In this document: in pieces, positions 60,749 to 64,000 of the stretch
Position numbering within the stretch: position 1 is the stretch's first letter
Layout of the letters: each line of letters starts with the position of its first letter
Assembly (NCBI GenBank): GCA_036382855.1
Contig: DASVPO010000033.1
Coordinates: 124,001 to 188,000 of the forward strand
Source: DASVTR01 sp036382855
GTDB lineage: Bacteria > Acidobacteriota > Blastocatellia > Pyrinomonadales > Pyrinomonadaceae
Length of the DNA: 64,000 bases
Direction: 5' to 3'
Program-made: the position numbers and the translations under genes
The notes under the pieces: model-generated
The model's database searches: none
What the model was told of the DNA's origin: nothing
What the model saw: the letters and a program-made list of their open reading frames with translations, nothing else

Positions 60749-62290
60749 CTATTTTTTCGCCGCGTCTTTGAGAGCCGTCTCTATAGCGGCTTTCAATGCT
60801 CCGGGAGTGTTGTCTGGAATCTTGCGGCCGTTGATGAAGAGAGTCGGCGTGCCGTTGATGCCGAGCCTCATGCCGTCGCGAAGGTCGCGCTGTACGTGGT
60901 CTGCGAATTTGCCGGAGTCGAGCGCTGCGTCAAACTTCTGCCGGTCGAGCGAGAGTTGCGTGGCATACTCCTTGAGCTTGGGGATGCCGAGCGCCGATTG
61001 ATTGCGCAGCAGGATAGCGACGTACTCCCAGTATTTTCCTTGCTCGCGCGCTGCCTCTGCTGCTTCGGCAGCCTTGTAAGCGTCCGCATGTTGTTCGAGC
61101 GGAAAGTCGCGCACGACGAGCCGCACCTTGCCCTCATATTCTTTAACGAGCTTATCAATCAACGGCTGCGTCAAGGCGCAACTCGGACATTGATAGTCTG
61201 TAAATTCGACGATTGTGACGGGCGCGGTCGGGCTGCCCAGAGCGGGCTGATCGTCGGTCGCTATGTTGTAAACGGGTGGCGCGGGCGGCGTGAGAAACGT
61301 CTGGACAGTAGCGGTGCGACGCAACTGTTCGGCGAAGGCCGTTTGCGCGTTGCGCACTTCGCGCTCCTGCAAAAACTTCACAATCTGGTCTTTCAACTGC
61401 GCAAACTCTCCGTTGTTCAGTCGTTCCTTGTTCTGGTCGTAAAAGGCGCGGGCGTCTGCCTCTGTGATGGGCTTGACCTTCGTTGCCACCTCTGCTTCGA
61501 GCAGAGCGCTGGTCGTAATCTTTCTTTTTTGCGCTTCCTGCTCAAGCAGCGTGTCGTTGATTTTCAAATCCATCTCACGCTGGCGCAGTGTGTAGATCTG
61601 CTCCTGCACGCTAAAGATGAGCGGGCGCAGGGAATTTTCAATATCGTCTGAAGTGATGCGTTCGCCGTTAACGGTGGCGAAGACGCGAGCGCGGTCGGCC
61701 GCAGTTGCAGGCGGCGTGACGTTTGGCACGAGTATCTTGACATCGGCGGCGGCGCGCAGGCGTTCTGCAAACTTTTGCGCCTCCTCGCGCTCGCGCTGGC
61801 CGCGCAGGTAGGCGAAGATGTCGCTCTTGACATCCTTCAACTCTGCGCCGATGCGGCTCTTGTTCTGGTCGTAGAAGGCTTGCACTTCGGCGTCGGTCGG
61901 GTCTTTGACGCGGGCGATAACCTCGGCTTCGAGCAGCTTGATGGTGCTCAGTTTGCGCTTTTTCGCTTCGGCTTCGAGCAGCTTTGAATTGATTTGTAAA
62001 TCAACTTCGCGCTTGCGCGCTTCCACAACCTGCCGCTGAAGCGCGCTCACGCGCTCGCCAACCGTCCCGCTCACATCCTTGCTCGTAATCCTGATGCCAT
62101 TAACAACTGCCAAAACTTCGGGAAGCGTTTGTGCTTCGCATCCGCAGTCTTCATTTTTTATCGGAGGCGGTGGTGGTTCGACAGCGGCCGTCGCCTGCTT
62201 GCTCTGGCCCGCCGCAGGAGTCGTCTGCGCCTGCGCGTTCGGCAAATATAAAAACAGCATGATGATGAGAATCAATAATAGTCTGCTCAT
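60749..62290 (-). CDS. SurA-SurA-DsbA fusion (periplasmic chaperone/thiol oxidoreductase)
   Basis: A 513-residue exported protein (signal peptide LLILIIMLFLYLPNAQA). Two SurA N-terminal-like helical domains follow in tandem (about 58-185 and 205-335, each with VNG-RITSxD and LEAE-KR-KxSTxxLLEAEV). A DsbA-type thioredoxin domain (about 345-513) has the active site CPSC in TDYQCPSCAL and a cis-Pro in GTPTLFING. A CGC motif precedes the first domain. The arrangement suggests a periplasmic chaperone that also oxidises or isomerises disulphides in its clients. No TolB- or BamA-related neighbours are present. Confidence 0.83.
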   Translation of the reverse strand: MSRLLLILIIMLFLYLPNAQAQTTPAAGQSKQATAAVEPPPPPIKNEDCGCEAQTLPEVLAVVNGIRITSKDVSGTVGERVSALQRQVVEARKREVDLQINSKLLEAEAKKRKLSTIKLLEAEVIARVKDPTDAEVQAFYDQNKSRIGAELKDVKSDIFAYLRGQREREEAQKFAERLRAAADVKILVPNVTPPATAADRARVFATVNGERITSDDIENSLRPLIFSVQEQIYTLRQREMDLKINDTLLEQEAQKRKITTSALLEAEVATKVKPITEADARAFYDQNKERLNNGEFAQLKDQIVKFLQEREVRNAQTAFAEQLRRTATVQTFLTPPAPPVYNIATDDQPALGSPTAPVTIVEFTDYQCPSCALTQPLIDKLVKEYEGKVRLVVRDFPLEQHADAYKAAEAAEAAREQGKYWEYVAILLRNQSALGIPKLKEYATQLSLDRQKFDAALDSGKFADHVQRDLRDGMRLGINGTPTLFINGRKIPDNTPGALKAAIETALKDAAKK

Positions 62291-62401
62291 CTTTCCTCCA
62301 TTCGTTAATAGAAACGGCGCGGGGCTCTGCGGCTATTTGAGTTGGTGCGTTAATGAATTCGTTATGCACGCCTGCCCTGTCGTTTTATACTCTGAAAAAT
62401 A

Positions 62402-64000
62402 TTATGGCCGCTCCTTAGGCACGAGTCTATCACTGAGCGGCACGTATTGTTTATTGCTCAAATCAATTCCGACGATTGTTGAACTGATAGACCCGACTCT
62501 GCGATTCGGGCCGAAGGTGACGGGCGGAACGACGCCCGTCCGCAAGTCCTGTATCTGCTCAAGCGAGTTGATGAGCTTGGTGCGGTCCAGTTGCTTGCTG
62601 CTCAGTTTGGCGGCTTCAAAGAGCACTTTGGTTGCGGCGTAGGCGACAGATTGGAAGGCAGGGCTGCGCAAAGCGACTCCGCCCTTCTGCATCACAGCGA
62701 TAAACTCCGCGAAATCGTTCTGATTCGGCAGCGCCGCCGGATAAGAGAGAAACGCCTGCGCGGCAACGCTCGGCGGCAAACTGAAAGCACCACGGCCGAG
62801 CATCACGACGGAACTCGCGAGCACAGCATTCATCTTCGCCCGCTCCATCTCTCGCGCGCAGGCGTTGATGTCGTCTGAAGCGCCGAAGAAGAAGACGTAA
62901 TCCGGCTTCTTCTGCGACAGGGATTCTACCGTCTTCGCGGCATCAAAACGTCCAGACTGATAACTATGCTCTGCCACAATCTCCATCGCGTACATCTTCG
63001 CCTGCGACTTCAATCCGGCGAGCGCGTCTCTATCAAAATCGTTGTCGGCATGAACGACGGCCAGCCGCGCTCGTTTGCCGTTAGCTTTTGAGTGAACGAA
63101 ATCAACGAGCGCCCGCGCCTGATCGCTGAAGGTCGGAAGCAGGTAAAAGACGTAAGGGTTCGGCGGCACAGACAGTCGCGGCGAGAGCGTGACAGGCCCT
63201 AAGAGCGGCACTTCGCTGCGTTTAATAAGATCGTTGAGCGCGCTTGTGTCGCCCGGCTCGAAGCTTCCGACGAGCGCAAAGACACCGTCCTGCTCAATCA
63301 AGCGTCTGGTCGCTTCGAGCGTCTGCTGTGCTTCGCCGCGAGAATCCGCGACCACCAACTCGAAGCGACGGTTATAAATTCCACCCTGAGCATTAATCTG
63401 CGCGAAGCTGGCGATGAGCGCTGCCCTGACATCCTCCCCGACGCTTGAGAGCGGCCCTGTCATCGGTAGCGCAGCGCCGATTCTGATTGTGTCATCAGTG
63501 ATTCCGGGGTCTGCGTCGCGTGCGTTTCCGAGCAGCTTGAGATAGCTGATGAGGTCTGCCATCTGCTCCGCAGTCATACGGTAGCGCGGCATCGCAGGAT
63601 GAAGAGGCGCGCCCGCCGAATCAACGCCCGCGCGAATGGCCCGCGCGAGAGTCGCCTCTGTGTAAGGTGGGCGCTCGCGTCTGGTGAGCGGCGAAGTTTG
63701 CGTTCGCGTGAGCGCTTCCCAGTTGAGCGGCGGCGGCTGAATGCCTCCTTCGCGCGTGCCCTCGCCTCTCAGGCCGTGGCAGTTGGCGCACGTAAAACTG
63801 GTCGCGGGCAACTCAAGCTCTGCGCCTCCGAGCGCGGCAACGATTTCGCCGCTCCCCCCGCCGCCTTCACCTTTGAGATAGATTTGCTTGCCGCGTTTCT
63901 CCTGCGGCGAGAGGCCGCTTCTGGTCTGCGTCGTCGCACCCTCCGCGCAGAGCAACGCAGCGGCCGCCGTCAGGCAGACGACAACCAGCAAGGTCAACTT
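62402..64000 (-). CDS. cytochrome c fused to a periplasmic binding protein (partial, 5' end outside window)
   Basis: At least 533 residues, open to the right edge. The visible N-terminal part is a probable signal sequence. A mono-haem cytochrome c domain (about 20-155) follows, with CANCH and a distal Met region MPRYRMTAEQMADLISYL. A type-1 periplasmic binding domain of the Leu/Ile/Val-binding (ABC) type then runs to the end (IGAALPMTGPLSSVGEDVRA through SSTIVGIDL). Fusion of an electron carrier to a ligand sensor suggests redox sensing of a small molecule, or ligand-gated electron transfer. TTG at 63997 could start the frame, but a start beyond the edge is more likely. Confidence 0.82.
   Translation of the reverse strand, partial: KLTLLVVVCLTAAAALLCAEGATTQTRSGLSPQEKRGKQIYLKGEGGGGSGEIVAALGGAELELPATSFTCANCHGLRGEGTREGGIQPPPLNWEALTRTQTSPLTRRERPPYTEATLARAIRAGVDSAGAPLHPAMPRYRMTAEQMADLISYLKLLGNARDADPGITDDTIRIGAALPMTGPLSSVGEDVRAALIASFAQINAQGGIYNRRFELVVADSRGEAQQTLEATRRLIEQDGVFALVGSFEPGDTSALNDLIKRSEVPLLGPVTLSPRLSVPPNPYVFYLLPTFSDQARALVDFVHSKANGKRARLAVVHADNDFDRDALAGLKSQAKMYAMEIVAEHSYQSGRFDAAKTVESLSQKKPDYVFFFGASDDINACAREMERAKMNAVLASSVVMLGRGAFSLPPSVAAQAFLSYPAALPNQNDFAEFIAVMQKGGVALRSPAFQSVAYAATKVLFEAAKLSSKQLDRTKLINSLEQIQDLRTGVVPPVTFGPNRRVGSISSTIVGIDLSNKQYVPLSDRLVPKERP

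Noticed and set aside
60671..61651. 326-codon plus-strand frame inside the SurA-DsbA gene
   Set aside because: Antisense shadow; the minus-strand protein has a signal peptide, repeats and the CPSC active site.
1..64000. tRNA, rRNA, CRISPR arrays, transposases or integrases
   Set aside because: None recognised on either strand in the intergenic spaces; very small or divergent elements could be missed by eye.

Overview
The window looks like a chromosomal segment of a Gram-negative bacterium, most likely an acidobacterium of the Blastocatellia type. This is inferred from the mix of gene families: a Pup/UBact-like modifier, secreted CHAT-TPR, PQQ-propeller, PD40/FG-GAP, LVIVD-DUF4214 and ankyrin-DUF3471 proteins, and a type II polyketide cluster. 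The phylum is inference, not proof. I saw no tRNA, rRNA, CRISPR array or transposase.

Layout. 1-1101: 5' part of a PAS-PAS NarL-type sensor kinase, reading off the left edge. 2051-13766 (+): a compact aromatic type II polyketide cluster. It holds a ketosynthase, a chain-length-factor-like partner, an ACP fused to an SRPBCC cyclase domain, four more SRPBCC proteins, a second cyclase of the HxGTHxDxPxH type, a HemN-like radical SAM enzyme, an FAD oxidoreductase, an O-methyltransferase and a P450; an EVE-domain gene is embedded in it. 13826-29466: mostly secreted or surface proteins (CHAT-TPR, TPR, PQQ propellers, LVIVD-DUF4214) plus a Mug DNA glycosylase, a GGQ-domain release-factor-like protein and an APH-fold kinase. 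29580-31764: a PerR-like regulator and a catalase sharing a near-identical operator.

33758-45897 (-): a 12-gene operon-like run that I consider the main discovery candidate. In transcription order it encodes a coiled-coil winged-helix regulator, an FHA-like/RING-like protein (candidate E3), an E1-like ThiF enzyme, an E2-like UBC-fold protein, an unknown protein, a ubiquitin-like beta-grasp protein, a JAMM isopeptidase, a proteasomal (Mpa/ARC-type) AAA+ ATPase, a Dop/PafA-family enzyme, a Pup/UBact-like protein ending in GGQ, a second Dop/PafA-family enzyme and a ClpB-like ATPase with a degenerate Walker B. It therefore puts a ubiquitin-like E1-E2-E3-deubiquitinase set and a pupylation set in one transcription unit. 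No 20S proteasome subunit genes lie in the window. A sigma-54-type AAA+ protein without a DNA-binding helix-turn-helix follows downstream.

46287-51415 carries a metallophosphatase, polyphosphate kinase and a DUF4956 membrane protein. 49420-54337 also contains two paralogous exported proteins with kinase-like motifs and two exported CX5R dual-specificity phosphatases, which look like an extracytoplasmic phosphorylation module present twice. 54420-64000 has another PQQ propeller, an ankyrin protein, a cupin, a 942-residue PD40/FG-GAP protein, a SurA-SurA-DsbA fusion, and a cytochrome c fused to a periplasmic binding protein that runs off the right edge. Several long perfect inverted repeats mark gene ends, the most elaborate being a nested pair at 60591-60728.
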